Origin: Hansschlegelia plantiphila
GTDB lineage: Bacteria > Pseudomonadota > Alphaproteobacteria > Rhizobiales > Methylopilaceae
NCBI RefSeq assembly: GCF_027922265.1
Contig: NZ_BSFI01000021.1
Location: 124,001 to 188,000, forward strand
DNA: 64,000 nucleotides
Reading direction: 5' to 3'
Positions within the stretch are counted from its first letter, which is position 1. The number at the start of each line of letters is the position of its first letter. Of this stretch, positions 24,735-34,137 are shown in pieces. Under the pieces are notes generated by a model. It searched no databases. It saw nothing but the letters and a program-made list of their open reading frames with translations, and was not told the DNA's origin. Both the position numbers and the translations under genes were made by a program.

Positions 24735-26054
24735 TCAGTTCAGCAGCGGCGACCAGGCAGGGTCGGAGGCGAAGCCCGGCGTCGGGACCTTCTGTTCGTT
24801 CCGTCCGGTGATGTCGATCGAGTAGATCCGCGGGCCGCCGCCGAGGTCGCGGAAGAACATCAGCACGCGGCCGTTGGGGGCCCAGGTCGGTCCCTCATTG
24901 TGGAAGCCCTCGGTCAGGATGCGCTCGCCGGTGCCGTCCGGACGCATTACGCCGATCGCGAATTTGCCGCCCGACTGCTTGGTGAAGGCGATCAGGTCGC
25001 CGCGCGGCGACCACACCGGCGTCGAATAGCGGCCTTCCCCGAACGAGATCCGCTGCGCCCCGCCGCCGGAGGCCGACATCACATACATCTGCTGGTTGCC
25101 GCCGCGATCGCTCTCGAACACGATCTTGGAACCGTCAGGGGAGAACGAAGGCGAGGTGTCGATCGCGCCCGAGTCCGTCAGTTTCGTCGTGGCGCGCGAC
25201 CGCAGGTCCATGACGTAGATCGACGAGTTGCCGTTCTGCTCCATGCTCATCGCGACCTTCTGGCCGTCGGGCGAGAAGCGGGGGGCGAAGGTCATGCCGG
25301 GGAAGTTGCCGACCGCCTCGCGCTGCCCGGTCTCGATGTTGAGCAGGTAGACGCGCGGGTCGGAGTTGCCGAACGACATGTAGGTGATCTCCTGGCTCGT
25401 CGGGCTGAAGCGCGGCGTCAGCACCAGTTCGTTGCCGGAGGTGATGAAGCGACTGCCGTAGCCGTCCTGATCCATGATCGCGAGCCGCTTGACGCGGTTG
25501 GTCTTCGGGCCGCTCTCGTCGACATAGACGATGCGGGTGTCGAAATAGCCTTTCTCGCCCGTCAGCTTCTCGTAGATCATGTCGGCGATCAGATGCGCCA
25601 CGCGCCGCCAGTTCTTGTCGGTGAAGAACTGCTGGCCCTCGAGCTGGCTTCCGCCGAGCACGTCCCACAGCCGGAACTCGGTGCGGATGCGGCCGTCGCC
25701 CTGCCGCACCATCTGGCCGGTGACGAGCGCCTGCGCGTTGATGATGCGCCAGTCGCCGAAGCGGGGCGTGGCGTCGAAGTTCGAGATCTTCTCGATGAAG
25801 GCGCGCTGGTCGATCGGCGCGAACAGGCCCGAGCGCTGGAGGTCGGCGGTGATCACCCCCGCCATGTCGCGCGCGAGTTGCGGATCGCCGCCATTCGCGA
25901 GGAAATCCGGGATGGCGATCGGCAGCGGCTGCACATTGCCCTGGTTGATGTCGATCGAGACCTGGGCGCGCGCCGGCGCGACATGCGCTGAGGCGAGGAC
26001 AGCGAGTCCGAGCAGAGCGATGGCGCGAAGGAGACGGGCGGAGAGGAGATTCAT
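24735..26054 (-). CDS. tolB: Tol-Pal system beta-propeller protein TolB
   Basis: A 439-residue periplasmic protein with a signal peptide (about 1-30, ending PARAQ). The N-terminal domain (about 31-165) is followed by a six-bladed beta propeller whose blades repeat the [15 protein letters not shown] motif (for example [53 protein letters not shown]). TolB binds Pal and TolA. The ATG at 26054 follows GGGAAGAG by four to five bases; a TTG just before it is less likely. Confidence 0.97.
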   Translation of the reverse strand: MNLLSARLLRAIALLGLAVLASAHVAPARAQVSIDINQGNVQPLPIAIPDFLANGGDPQLARDMAGVITADLQRSGLFAPIDQRAFIEKISNFDATPRFGDWRIINAQALVTGQMVRQGDGRIRTEFRLWDVLGGSQLEGQQFFTDKNWRRVAHLIADMIYEKLTGEKGYFDTRIVYVDESGPKTNRVKRLAIMDQDGYGSRFITSGNELVLTPRFSPTSQEITYMSFGNSDPRVYLLNIETGQREAVGNFPGMTFAPRFSPDGQKVAMSMEQNGNSSIYVMDLRSRATTKLTDSGAIDTSPSFSPDGSKIVFESDRGGNQQMYVMSASGGGAQRISFGEGRYSTPVWSPRGDLIAFTKQSGGKFAIGVMRPDGTGERILTEGFHNEGPTWAPNGRVLMFFRDLGGGPRIYSIDITGRNEQKVPTPGFASDPAWSPLLN

Positions 26055-26115
26055 CAAACTCTTCCCGATACGGCGCAGAGAGGCGCCGAAAGAGGTGAAC
26101 TGAAAGCGCCGTCTT

Positions 26116-26192
26116 GCCCGCTTTCGCGGGCATCCACGACTTCGTCGTAAATCGAGCGGATCAAGGCGTGGACACCCGGCTTCGCCGGGCGG
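26116..26192. repeat. Paired small hairpin repeat between tolB and tolA
   Basis: GCCCGC-TTTC-GCGGGC (26116-26131) and a second hairpin CCCGGCTTCGCCGGG (about 26175-26189) flank a CCACGAC/GCGTGG inverted pair. This ATCCACG-type double hairpin is a frequent intergenic element in Rhizobiales. It may lower tolB expression relative to tolA or protect the transcript. Confidence 0.7.
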
Positions 26193-26211
26193 GGCGACCG
26201 CGGGGGAGCCA

Positions 26212-27429
26212 TCATCCGCCCATCATGTCCTTGGGGTCGAAGTTGATGTTGACCTGCCGCCAGTAATCATAGGCGTCCGCCGGCAGCTTGAGCGGGGAGC
26301 AGCGCTGCACGGCGCGGGTCGCGGCCCCGGCGGCCGCGCGGAAGGCGGGGTTCGACGAGCTGTTCATCACCGTCGGGCCGCCCGACAGCGTGCCGTCGGC
26401 GTTGAGCGTGAACTGCACCTTGACCGCCAGGCTGCCGTCGCCGGTCGCGCCGACCGGCGGATTCCAGCACTGCATCACCTGCTCGCGCACGGCGTTGTCG
26501 ATGCCCGTGCGGGCCGACATCGACAGCTTCGACGCGGTCCCGCGCGCGGTGCCGGCCGTCGTCTCGGGCGCGACCTCGCGGGCGGCCGTCGCCTTGCGGC
26601 CCGGGTCCCGCGCGTCCTTCATCGCGCTGTCGCTCGAGGACGACTTGTCGCCGAGCAGGCTTGCGACCTTCGACGGGTCGAACTTGCGCTCCTTGGCTTT
26701 TGCGGCCTTTTCGGCGTCCGCCTTCTCTTTGGCGGCCTTCGCCGCCGCGGCGGCCTCCGCTTTGGCGACACGGTCGGCTTCGGCCTTCGCGGCCTTCTCG
26801 GCGTCCGCCTTCGCCTGTTTCTCCGCCTGCTCCTTGGCCGCCTTATCAGCCTCGGCCTTCTCCTTGGCGGCCTCGGCCTTGGCGAGGCGCTCTCCCTCGG
26901 CGGCCTCGGCGAGCTTCTCCGCCTTCTCCTGCGCGGCCTTCGCCGCTTCAGCCTTGGCGGCCTCAGCCTTCGCGGCCTTGTCAGCGGCGGCCTTCTGCTG
27001 CTCCGCCTTCGCCGCGGCGGCCTTCTCGGCCTCGGCTTTGGCCGCCTTTTCGGCTTCGGCCTTGGCGGCGTCGAGATCGGGTTTAGGCTCGGGCCTCGGC
27101 GGCGGATCCGCCTTGGCGGGCTCAGGCGCAGAGGGCGGCGGCGGCGGGGCCGCCTCGACGTCCTCCTTCTGCACCGGCAAGGCGTCGTCCTTGGGGTCGG
27201 TCTCGGCTTCGGCGACCTTCTCGGCCTTGACCTTCGGCGCGTCGACCTTCTTCGAGGTCTTCGAGCCCTTGGTCATGGCGTCGAACTGCTCGGAGCTGAT
27301 GACCTCGATCGGCAGCGCCTCAGTCGGGCCGACGTCGAATTGCTTCGCCGACGACAGGCTGATCAGGCCCCATGCCAGCAGCAGGCCGTGCGCGGTCGCG
27401 GAAACGGTGAGCCCGGGACGAAGCTTCAA
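26212..27429 (-). CDS. tolA: Cell envelope integrity protein TolA
   Basis: A 405-residue inner-membrane protein of the Tol-Pal machine. An N-terminal membrane helix lies at about 9-28 (with the conserved Ser in [11 protein letters not shown]), then a Pro/Glu-rich linker, then a long Ala/Lys/Glu helix (about 120-255, repeated AEKAAKAEA units) that spans the periplasm, and a C-terminal TonB/TolA-like domain (about 310-400, [18 protein letters not shown]). TolA transmits energy from TolQR to Pal/TolB. It starts three bases after the tolR stop, so the genes are co-translated. Confidence 0.95.
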   Translation of the reverse strand: MKLRPGLTVSATAHGLLLAWGLISLSSAKQFDVGPTEALPIEVISSEQFDAMTKGSKTSKKVDAPKVKAEKVAEAETDPKDDALPVQKEDVEAAPPPPPSAPEPAKADPPPRPEPKPDLDAAKAEAEKAAKAEAEKAAAAKAEQQKAAADKAAKAEAAKAEAAKAAQEKAEKLAEAAEGERLAKAEAAKEKAEADKAAKEQAEKQAKADAEKAAKAEADRVAKAEAAAAAKAAKEKADAEKAAKAKERKFDPSKVASLLGDKSSSSDSAMKDARDPGRKATAAREVAPETTAGTARGTASKLSMSARTGIDNAVREQVMQCWNPPVGATGDGSLAVKVQFTLNADGTLSGGPTVMNSSSNPAFRAAAGAATRAVQRCSPLKLPADAYDYWRQVNINFDPKDMMGG

Positions 27430-27432
27430 CCG

Positions 27433-27879
27433 TCAGCTCCCCTGCTCCAGCTCTGTGACGAGGGCGACGCGCTTGAAGCCGGCCCCGGACAGAGTGCCCA
27501 TGACCTTCATCACCTGGCCGTAGTTCACGTTCTTGTCGCCCCGCACGTAGATGCGCTCGTCATAGCCGGAATTCGTGATGGCAATGAGGCGCGGGGCAAG
27601 CTCGTCGACGCCGATCGGCGTCTCCTGAAGGAACACGGCGCCGTCGTTCTTGACCGTGATCGTCAGCGGCTCCTTCTCCTCGTTGAGGGGATTGGCCGAG
27701 GTCTGCGGCAGGTCGATCGGCACGCCGACGGTCAGCATCGGCGCCGAGACCATGAAGATGATCAGCAGAACCAGCATGACGTCGACCATCGGCGTCACAT
27801 TGATCTCGGACATGACATGCGTGCGGCGACGCCTGCGCGCGCCGTGTCCCCCGGATCCGCCGCTCGAGGTCATGCCCAT
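27433..27879 (-). CDS. tolR: Tol-Pal proton-channel subunit TolR
   Basis: A 148-residue ExbD/TolR protein. A basic cytoplasmic N-terminus with HVMSEINVTPMVDVMLVLL leads into one membrane helix (about 30-50) bearing the essential Asp of VTPMVDV. The periplasmic domain (about 55-148) follows. With TolQ it forms the proton channel that powers TolA. It lies three bases after tolQ and three before tolA. Slightly Gly/Arg-rich N-terminus. Confidence 0.97.
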   Translation of the reverse strand: MGMTSSGGSGGHGARRRRRTHVMSEINVTPMVDVMLVLLIIFMVSAPMLTVGVPIDLPQTSANPLNEEKEPLTITVKNDGAVFLQETPIGVDELAPRLIAITNSGYDERIYVRGDKNVNYGQVMKVMGTLSGAGFKRVALVTELEQGS

Positions 27880-27882
27880 CGG

Positions 27883-28560
27883 TCAGGCCCGCTCGTCGAT
27901 CTGGCGGGACAGGATGGCCGAGAACTCGTCGGAGAAGCCTTCCATACGGCTCGCCTGGCGCGTCACCTGGTTGGAGAACTTGTTGTAGAAAATCACCGCC
28001 GGAATGGCTGCGACGAGCCCGATCGCGGTCGCGAGCAGCGCTTCCGCGATGCCGGGAGCGACCACCGCGAGCGACGTGTTCTTGGAGGCCGCGATCGACT
28101 GGAACGAGGTCATGATGCCCCACACCGTGCCGAACAGGCCGATGAAGGGGCCGGCGGAGCCGACGGTCGCGAGCACCAGAAGCTTGGATTCGAGCCGCTC
28201 GACCTCGCGAGCGATGGTGACGTCCAGCACCTTGTCGATGCGCTGCTGCAACCCGCCGATCGAGCGGCCGCCGCTCTCGTAGGAGCGCTTCCATTCGCGC
28301 ATCGCTGCGACGAACAGCGCCGCCATCGACGTGTTGGGGCGGTTCGAGAGCGAACGGTAAAGCTCCTCGAGGCTCTGGCCGGACCAGAAGATCTTCTCGA
28401 ATCGATCCATGTTGCGTTTGGTGCGCGAGAACAGGAGCTGCTTGTCGACGACGATCGCCCAGCACCAGACGGAGGCCGCAAGCAGTCCCAGCATCACGAA
28501 CTTCACGACGAAGTGAGCCTGGAGGAACAGGCCCAACAGCGACATGTCGGGTGTTGGCAT
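27883..28560 (-). CDS. tolQ: Tol-Pal proton-channel subunit TolQ
   Basis: A 225-residue MotA/TolQ/ExbB protein with three membrane helices: about 5-30, 130-155 and 165-195. The second and third helices contain the family's GTVWGIMTSF and AEALLATAIGLVAAIPAVIFYN. It forms the pentameric stator around TolR. ATG 28560 chosen, 26 residues inside the longest frame, since it starts the family N-terminus (MPTPDMSLLGLF). In most relatives ybgC precedes tolQ directly; here two proteases on the other strand lie between. Confidence 0.96.
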   Translation of the reverse strand: MPTPDMSLLGLFLQAHFVVKFVMLGLLAASVWCWAIVVDKQLLFSRTKRNMDRFEKIFWSGQSLEELYRSLSNRPNTSMAALFVAAMREWKRSYESGGRSIGGLQQRIDKVLDVTIAREVERLESKLLVLATVGSAGPFIGLFGTVWGIMTSFQSIAASKNTSLAVVAPGIAEALLATAIGLVAAIPAVIFYNKFSNQVTRQASRMEGFSDEFSAILSRQIDERA

Positions 28561-28979
28561 TGCAGTCCGTCTCCAGTCACCGCCGCCGGTCAGGCCGCGC
28601 CATAACGGGCGCGAGCGGCGTATGACCGCCGCATGCACGCGCCTAACGACCCCAAGGCTCGGAACGACCGCGCGTTTCGCCCGTCAATGTGTTGAAACTG
28701 CGACCCGATCCCGCAGGGCTGACCTCGTTCATCGCGCGTTAGCGTTAAGAGACGGTTACCGACGGCGATGTGTCTCCAGATAGCGACACTCGGATACCCC
28801 TTGGCGGACATTGCGTCGCGGCCCGCAGACCCGATGGATCAGAGCGCCGGGGTCCGGATTGGCGCCGGGCGGGAAGCTCGTCATGGTCCGGCCTGACGGG
28901 ACGATCCATGGTCGCCGGTCCTCCGGTCGCGTCGGCGGACCGGCGGTCGTCACCGCGCTTTCCCCTTTGGAGTCACCGC
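28561..28979. other. Divergent intergenic region, tolQ to first serine protease
   Basis: A gap of about 420 bases between the divergent starts of tolQ and the protease gene. It must contain the promoter of the tol genes and of the protease pair. I see no clear palindrome or riboswitch. The protease frame is open leftward to a GTG at 28770 but without protein-like composition, so this part is most likely untranslated. Confidence 0.5.
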
Positions 28980-29705
28980 GTGCGGATTTTCCTCGGCGCC
29001 GTTCTCGCTTGTTTGCGCCTGCTGGCTCCGGCCCCGGCCTCGGCCGGCGATCCCGGCGCGGCGACCGTCGCGGTGCAGGCGGTGACGCCGACGGCGGACG
29101 GCCGCGCGACCGTCGTATCGTGCAGCGGCGTGCTGATTGCGCCCGACATCGTGCTCACTGCCGGCCATTGCCTCGACCTGATCGAAAGCGCCTCGCAGCT
29201 CGCAGTCTTCGCCTATCGCAACGGCGCGCCCCTGCCCCGTCCGCTCGGCGTCGCCGCCTTTGCGCGGCATCCCGGCCACGTCGTCGGCTGGCGGACCAAA
29301 CCCGGCGGCCCCGAAGCGCGCCAGCGCGAGATCGCAGCCGACCTCGCGCTGCTGAGGTTGGCGACGCCGCTCGCGGAGCCTGGTCCGGCTGCGCTAGGCG
29401 CGGGAGCCGAGGCTAACTCCACGATCGCGGGCGTCGGTTCAGGCGGCGGGCGGTTGAGGCGTTCGACGCTCTCGGGCGTGCGTTTCGCCTCCGGCGGCGG
29501 CGCACGGGTCGGATTCGCGACCTCCGCTGCGCCCGTCTGCGGCGGCGATTCCGGCGGTCCGGCGTTCGCGAACGGCGAGGTCTGGGGCCTTGTCGCGGCG
29601 CTGCTCAGGGCGAAGGCCGGCTGCGGAACGCGCATCGTGGCGACCCCGGTCGACCCGGCGTCGGAGGGCTTTCTGCAGATGAAGGCGAGGATTTCGGCGC
29701 GCTGA
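28980..29705 (+). CDS. Exported trypsin-like serine protease (S1), copy 1
   Basis: A 241-residue S1-family protease starting at GTG 28980, where a signal peptide begins (VRIFLGAVLACLRLL... ending SAG). The triad is complete: His63 in LTAGHC, Asp121 in ADLALL, Ser191 in GGDSGGP. Four cysteines (SCSG, GHC, PVCGG, GCGT) would allow two disulfides as in exported proteases. It cleaves peptide bonds in the periplasm or outside the cell; substrate unknown. A second protease of the same type follows on the same strand at 29859. Both lie on the plus strand inside a minus-strand Tol-Pal/ruv block. Confidence 0.9.
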   Translation: MRIFLGAVLACLRLLAPAPASAGDPGAATVAVQAVTPTADGRATVVSCSGVLIAPDIVLTAGHCLDLIESASQLAVFAYRNGAPLPRPLGVAAFARHPGHVVGWRTKPGGPEARQREIAADLALLRLATPLAEPGPAALGAGAEANSTIAGVGSGGGRLRRSTLSGVRFASGGGARVGFATSAAPVCGGDSGGPAFANGEVWGLVAALLRAKAGCGTRIVATPVDPASEGFLQMKARISAR

Positions 29706-29858
29706 AGCCGACGCGATGTCGCCGCCCGGACACAGGGCCGGCGCCGTCGCCGCCCCCGCGGCAAATAGTGATCGAACGGCGGTTTGCCCGCATGCGATGG
29801 TGCCGTCGTCGATCCGCATGTGGGCGCGGTCGTCGAGCTCTTGTGGAATGGCGGCAGC

Positions 29859-30641
29859 ATGCGATCGACGGTGTGGCGTCTCTCCCTCGCGGTTTGCCTG
29901 TCGGTCATCCTCGCATCGCCCTCCGTGGCGCTCTCGGGCGGCTCGCCGGCCCGCGCCAGCGACCGGCTGGCGCGGGCGACCGTCTTCATCACCAGTCTGA
30001 CGCCTTCGGGCCGCAACCGCGCGCAGGTCGGGAACTGCACCGGCGTGCTGATCGATCGCGACCTCGTGCTCACCGCCGGCCACTGCCTGTCTGACCTCGG
30101 CGGCCCGAGCCTCGTAGTGGCGCAGTTCTTCGACCGTTCGAACCGGGTCGTCGGCGCCGTGCAGGTCGCAGCCGGCGCGCTGCATCCGGACTATGCCGGC
30201 CGCGCCTCCGCCGACGATCCGAAGCCCGAGCTGCTCGGGGCCGATCTCGCGATCCTCAAGCTGGCGCAGCCCGCGCCGGCCGACCGCCAGCCGATCGCGA
30301 TCGCGACGCGCCCGATGGAGGCTGCGAAGGCGCGCTCGGTTCTGATGGGCGCCGGGCTGCACATTCCCGCCGACGACAATTCCGCCGGCGAACTCCGTGT
30401 CGCGCGCGTCAACGCCGAGGTCGTGACAGGCGGCCCGACCGCGGTCGCGCTCGGCGTGGCGGGCGGCGCCATCTGCCGCGGCGACAGCGGCGGCCCGGTG
30501 GTGTCCTCCGGCGGCCTCTGGGGCGTGGTGATCGCGATCGTCCGGAAGAAGAGCCTCTGCAACAGCACCGTGTTCATGGCGGTGCTCGACCCGACCTCGC
30601 GGGGCTTCCGGACGATGGTCGCGCGGGCGCGGCGGGGGTGA
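29859..30641 (+). CDS. Exported trypsin-like serine protease (S1), copy 2
   Basis: A 260-residue S1-family protease with a signal peptide (about 1-33, MRSTVWRLSLAVCLSVIL). Triad: His75 in LTAGHC, Asp129 in ADLAIL, Ser210 in RGDSGGP. Cysteines in NCTG, GHC, ICRGD and SLCNS match the first copy, and the C-termini share DPxSxGF, so the pair probably arose by duplication and has diverged. Start 29859 is chosen over 29784 because it begins the signal sequence. It converges with ybgC, ending seven bases before it. Confidence 0.9.
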   Translation: MRSTVWRLSLAVCLSVILASPSVALSGGSPARASDRLARATVFITSLTPSGRNRAQVGNCTGVLIDRDLVLTAGHCLSDLGGPSLVVAQFFDRSNRVVGAVQVAAGALHPDYAGRASADDPKPELLGADLAILKLAQPAPADRQPIAIATRPMEAAKARSVLMGAGLHIPADDNSAGELRVARVNAEVVTGGPTAVALGVAGGAICRGDSGGPVVSSGGLWGVVIAIVRKKSLCNSTVFMAVLDPTSRGFRTMVARARRG

Positions 30642-30648
30642 GACGTCC

Positions 30649-31089
30649 TCACTCGGTCCGCAGCATCTGCTCTCGCATCCGGGCCGGCATGCGCGCCGGG
30701 CGGCCGTCGCGCAGATAGGCGCACTGCACCGCCGCGGCGACCAGCGTCTCGCCGCCGCGCGTCACGGTCTGGCGCAGCACCAGCGAGGCCGCCTTCACGT
30801 CCTCCGCCGCCGTCGTCACCGTGATGATGTCGTCCATCACCGCGGGCCGGATGTAGTCGATCGTCATGCGGCGGACGACGAAGCCTTCGCGGCGGGCCTG
30901 GTAGAGCTCGTGATGGTCGAAATCGATCGCGCGCAAGATCTCGGTGCGGCCGCGATCGAGGAAGCGGAGATAGCTGCCGTGATAGACGACGCCGGAGAAA
31001 TCGGTGTCCTCGTAGTAGATGCGCAGGGTGAGGACATGGCGCACCCCCTCCATCCGGCCGCCGAGGCCGTCGGTCGCGTCCGCCGTCAA
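30649..31089 (-). CDS. ybgC: Tol-Pal-associated acyl-CoA thioesterase YbgC
   Basis: A 146-residue hotdog-fold thioesterase. The catalytic [24 protein letters not shown] motif (Asp at about 28, His at 37) is the family hallmark. YbgC hydrolyses acyl-CoA or acyl-ACP and is encoded with the Tol-Pal genes, perhaps linked to phospholipid metabolism. Start overlaps the ruvB stop by four bases (31086-31089), so it is read from the ruv transcript. Confidence 0.94.
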   Translation of the reverse strand: MTADATDGLGGRMEGVRHVLTLRIYYEDTDFSGVVYHGSYLRFLDRGRTEILRAIDFDHHELYQARREGFVVRRMTIDYIRPAVMDDIITVTTAAEDVKAASLVLRQTVTRGGETLVAAAVQCAYLRDGRPARMPARMREQMLRTE

Positions 31090-32132
31090 ATCGCGTCGTC
31101 CTCGTCGAACAGCGTCGTCTGGGCCCCGGCGCTCGCCGGCGCCGTGAGCCCGAGGTGCTGGTAAGCCCGCGCAGTCAGCATCCGGCCCCGCGGCGTGCGC
31201 TGCAAGAAGCCTTGCTGCAACAGATAGGGCTCGATGATCTCCTCGATCGCGTCGCGCGGCTCGGAGAGCGCCGCCGCCATCGTTTCGACGCCGACCGGTC
31301 CCCCGCCATAGTTCTCGGCGATCGCGGCGAGATAGCGCCGGTCCATGGCGTCGAGGCCGAGATCGTCGACGTCGAGCAGCCTGAGCGCGCGATCCGCCGA
31401 TTCGCGCGTCACCTCGGCGTCGCCGGAGACGGAGGCGAAATCGCGCACCCGGCGGAGCAACCGCCCCGCGATCCGCGGCGTGCCGCGCGCCCGCCGCGCG
31501 ATCTCGCGCGCCCCGTCGCGGGTCATCGGCAAACCCAGCACCCGCGCGCCGCGGGCGACGATCTGCTCCAACTCCTCGACCTCGTAGAAGTTGAGCCGGA
31601 TCGGGATGCCGAACCGGTCGCGCAACGGGGTCGTCAGCAGTCCGGCGCGCGTGGTCGCGCCGACCAGCGTGAACTTCGACAGGTCGATCCGCACCGACCG
31701 CGCCGCCGGTCCCTCGCCGATGATCAGGTCGAGCTGAAAATCTTCCATCGCGGGATAGAGGATCTCCTCGACCGCCGGGTTCAGCCGGTGGATCTCGTCG
31801 ATGAACAGCACGTCGCGCTCTTCCAGATTGGTCAGCAGCGCCGCGAGGTCGCCGGCCTTGGCGATCACCGGCCCGGACGTCGCGCGAAAGCCCACCCCGA
31901 GCTCGCGCGCCACGATCTGCGCGAGCGTCGTCTTGCCGAGGCCGGGGGGCCCCGCGAACAGCACGTGATCGAGCGCCTCGCCGCGCGCCCTCGCCGCCTG
32001 GATGAACACGGAAAGGTTCTCGCGCGCTTGGCGTTGTCCCGTGAAGTCGGCGAGCGTCTTCGGACGGATCGAGGCGTCAAGCGCGTCGTCGTCACGGATG
32101 TCGGTGTCGCGGACGGGGCTTGGGGCGGTCAT
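31086..32132 (-). CDS. ruvB: Holliday junction branch migration ATPase RuvB
   Basis: A 348-residue AAA+ ATPase that drives branch migration with Ruv[13 protein letters not shown] precedes the Walker [13 protein letters not shown], Walker [10 protein letters not shown], sensor [19 protein letters not shown], and the C-terminal winged helix ([30 protein letters not shown]). ATG 32132 starts the normal N-terminus. Co-transcribed with ruvC and ruvA upstream and ybgC downstream. Confidence 0.98.
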   Translation of the reverse strand: MTAPSPVRDTDIRDDDALDASIRPKTLADFTGQRQARENLSVFIQAARARGEALDHVLFAGPPGLGKTTLAQIVARELGVGFRATSGPVIAKAGDLAALLTNLEERDVLFIDEIHRLNPAVEEILYPAMEDFQLDLIIGEGPAARSVRIDLSKFTLVGATTRAGLLTTPLRDRFGIPIRLNFYEVEELEQIVARGARVLGLPMTRDGAREIARRARGTPRIAGRLLRRVRDFASVSGDAEVTRESADRALRLLDVDDLGLDAMDRRYLAAIAENYGGGPVGVETMAAALSEPRDAIEEIIEPYLLQQGFLQRTPRGRMLTARAYQHLGLTAPASAGAQTTLFDEDDAI

Positions 32133-32207
32133 CGGGGCGTTCGGTCGGAGGCGATCAGGACCGTGATACGGCATCCGCGCCGATCATGGAACGCGGCGTC
32201 CGGGCGG

Positions 32208-32825
32208 TCATTTCGCGAGCTCCTTCAGCCCGGCGCGGATCAGCGTCTCCGTGGTCGCGGTTTCACCCAGCGCGCGGCTGGCGGCTGCGATCGCGCCGCT
32301 CGCCTGCGGCGCGCCATAGCCGAGGTTGACGAGCGCCGAGACCGCGTCGCGCACAGGCGCCGGGCCGCGCTTCTCCGCGACGTCGCCAACGACGCGCGCG
32401 AGCCCCGGATCGACATCGGAGAACAGCGGCGCCTTGTCTTTCAGCTCGGCCGCGATGCGCGCCGCGACCTTGGGGCCGACGCCCGGCGCGCGGGCGATCG
32501 CCACCTTGTCCTGCAGCGCGATCGCGGTGGCGAGGTCGGACGCCTCCAGCGTCGAGAGGATCGCGAGCGCGACCTTGGTTCCCACGCCCTGCACGGTGTT
32601 CAGCAGGCGGAACCATTCGCGCTCGAGGTCGGCCATAAAGCCGAACAGCTGGATGCGGTCCTCGCGGACGTGGGTCTCGATCGAGAGCCGCGCGGTGTCG
32701 CCCGCCTTCGGCAGCCGCGACAGCGTGCGCGACGAGCAGCTGACGACATAGCCAACGCCGCCGACGTCGAGGATCACCCAGTCTGCGCCGACCGAATCGA
32801 CGACCCCCGTCAGCTTGCCGATCAT
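32208..32825 (-). CDS. ruvA: Holliday junction branch migration protein RuvA
   Basis: A 205-residue RuvA, which binds the four-way junction as a tetramer and loads RuvB. It begins [12 protein letters not shown], typical of RuvA, with the OB fold (1-64), helix-hairpin-helix region ([28 protein letters not shown], about 65-140) and the flexible-linked C-terminal domain that contacts RuvB ([18 protein letters not shown]). Overlaps the ruvC stop by four bases. Confidence 0.98.
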   Translation of the reverse strand: MIGKLTGVVDSVGADWVILDVGGVGYVVSCSSRTLSRLPKAGDTARLSIETHVREDRIQLFGFMADLEREWFRLLNTVQGVGTKVALAILSTLEASDLATAIALQDKVAIARAPGVGPKVAARIAAELKDKAPLFSDVDPGLARVVGDVAEKRGPAPVRDAVSALVNLGYGAPQASGAIAAASRALGETATTETLIRAGLKELAK

Positions 32826-33340
32826 GCCGGAACCTTGGGCGCCGCGAGCCGCGCGGCGGAAACGCGGTGCTGGGCGTGGCAGATCGCGATGGCGAGCGCG
32901 TCGGCCGCGTCCGGGCTCGTGACCTGCGACTTCGGCAGTAACACGGCGATCATCGCTTGGATCTGGCGCTTCTCGGCGTGGCCTGCGCCGACCACGGTCT
33001 TCTTGATGAGGTTGGGGGCGTATTCGGCGACTGGTACGCCGGCGAGCGCCGGAACCAGCATCGCGATCCCGCGCGCCTGGCCGAGTTTCAGCGTGGCGGA
33101 CGCGTTGGTGTTCACGAAGGTCTCCTCCACCGCCGCCTCATCCGGCGCATGCTCCGCTAGCACGATGGTCAGCGCCTCGTGCAGCGCAGCAAGCCGCCGG
33201 GCGAGGTCGAGCTTGTCGTCAGGCTTGATGACGCCGGCCGCCACAAACGACAGCCGCGAGCCCTCGGACACGATCACGCCCCACCCCGTGCGCCGGAGGC
33301 CGGGATCGACGCCGAGGATGCGAATCGGAGACGGGCTCAT
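32822..33340 (-). CDS. ruvC: Holliday junction resolvase RuvC
   Basis: A 172-residue endonuclease that cuts Holliday junctions. Catalytic acidic residues are visible: Asp in [14 protein letters not shown], Glu in [11 protein letters not shown], and the Asp pair in [28 protein letters not shown] lies between. First gene of ruvCAB-ybgC on the minus strand; the promoter should be in 33341-33395 or in the gene before. Confidence 0.98.
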   Translation of the reverse strand: MSPSPIRILGVDPGLRRTGWGVIVSEGSRLSFVAAGVIKPDDKLDLARRLAALHEALTIVLAEHAPDEAAVEETFVNTNASATLKLGQARGIAMLVPALAGVPVAEYAPNLIKKTVVGAGHAEKRQIQAMIAVLLPKSQVTSPDAADALAIAICHAQHRVSAARLAAPKVPA

Positions 33341-33395
33341 CCGCGCGATCGTGCGGCGGCGCGAGCTGGTAAGACAAGCGGCGGTGAGGCGGCGC

Positions 33396-33899
33396 CTAAA
33401 CCCGCCCGCGCCTCACCCTCACGAAAACATACAGCGCGAGCGCGCCGACCACTGTGAAGAACACGATGTTGAACCACGGGATCACGGTGTCGGCGGGGTC
33501 CCAGCGGCGGACGGCCACCGCGTTCGGGAACATCGAGAACAGCTGCACCCGCCAACCATATTTGGTGATGAGCGCGATTCCCTTCTCGCCGGAGATCGCC
33601 GAAGCCACCGCCTGCACGTCGGCGCTGTTGAACTTCAGATAGAACGGGAAACCCCAGCCGGTATCCTCGTTGCGATAGACATGCGGTTTCTTGGTGTCCG
33701 GATCCTCAGCGTAGATGAAATAGACGTCCTTGCTGGCGCCGGTGTGGTCGCTGTCGATCGGCTTGCCGGAGGAGACGTCGACGCGCCTGACCTCGGTGTT
33801 CACGATCCGCACGAGGTCGTGCCGCGGCAGCACGTAGTGCAGGAACCCGCCGATCGGCAGCACGAGCACGATGAGAAAGGCGAGGACTGCGCGAAGCAT
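33396..33899 (-). CDS. DUF1523 family membrane protein
   Basis: A 167-residue protein with two membrane helices, one at each end (about 5-25 and 140-160), and a periplasmic middle. It contains [16 protein letters not shown] and [31 protein letters not shown], the DUF1523 hallmarks (small membrane proteins of alphaproteobacteria, function unknown). ATG 33899 starts just before the first helix; the longer frame has no protein-like N-terminus. It lies 55 bases upstream of ruvC on the same strand. Confidence 0.88.
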   Translation of the reverse strand: MLRAVLAFLIVLVLPIGGFLHYVLPRHDLVRIVNTEVRRVDVSSGKPIDSDHTGASKDVYFIYAEDPDTKKPHVYRNEDTGWGFPFYLKFNSADVQAVASAISGEKGIALITKYGWRVQLFSMFPNAVAVRRWDPADTVIPWFNIVFFTVVGALALYVFVRVRRGRV

Positions 33900-34137
33900 C
33901 GGGGAGATTTCTCCAGGGACCACGATCACCCCACGTCTTAGCGCGGAAGCAGCCTGCGCGGCGTAGATTTCTGGGTTCCGGTCCTCGATCGAGGTCGTCC
34001 GGCGCGAACCGCGGCCATGCCCGGAGGCGCCGGACGGCCGCGAATCCTTGCGATCGCCACGCTCCACTCTCACCTCGCTGACGCGAGACAGCGCCATGAC
34101 ACGCTTTTCGCGTCAGCGATCGCCCGCGGGTCGCGTC

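Noticed and set aside
26661..27086. Ser/Pro/Arg-rich frame antisense to tolA
   Set aside because: It only mirrors the Ala/Lys repeat of tolA on the other strand.
28611..28700. GGAAC-type stress promoter upstream of the first protease
   Set aside because: A GGAAC occurs there but the following GTT positions give wrong spacing, so I could not support it.
31155..33941. 928-codon plus-strand frame across ruvBAC
   Set aside because: Antisense to ruvB, ruvA and ruvC, which are unmistakable. Composition is that of GC-driven shadow coding.
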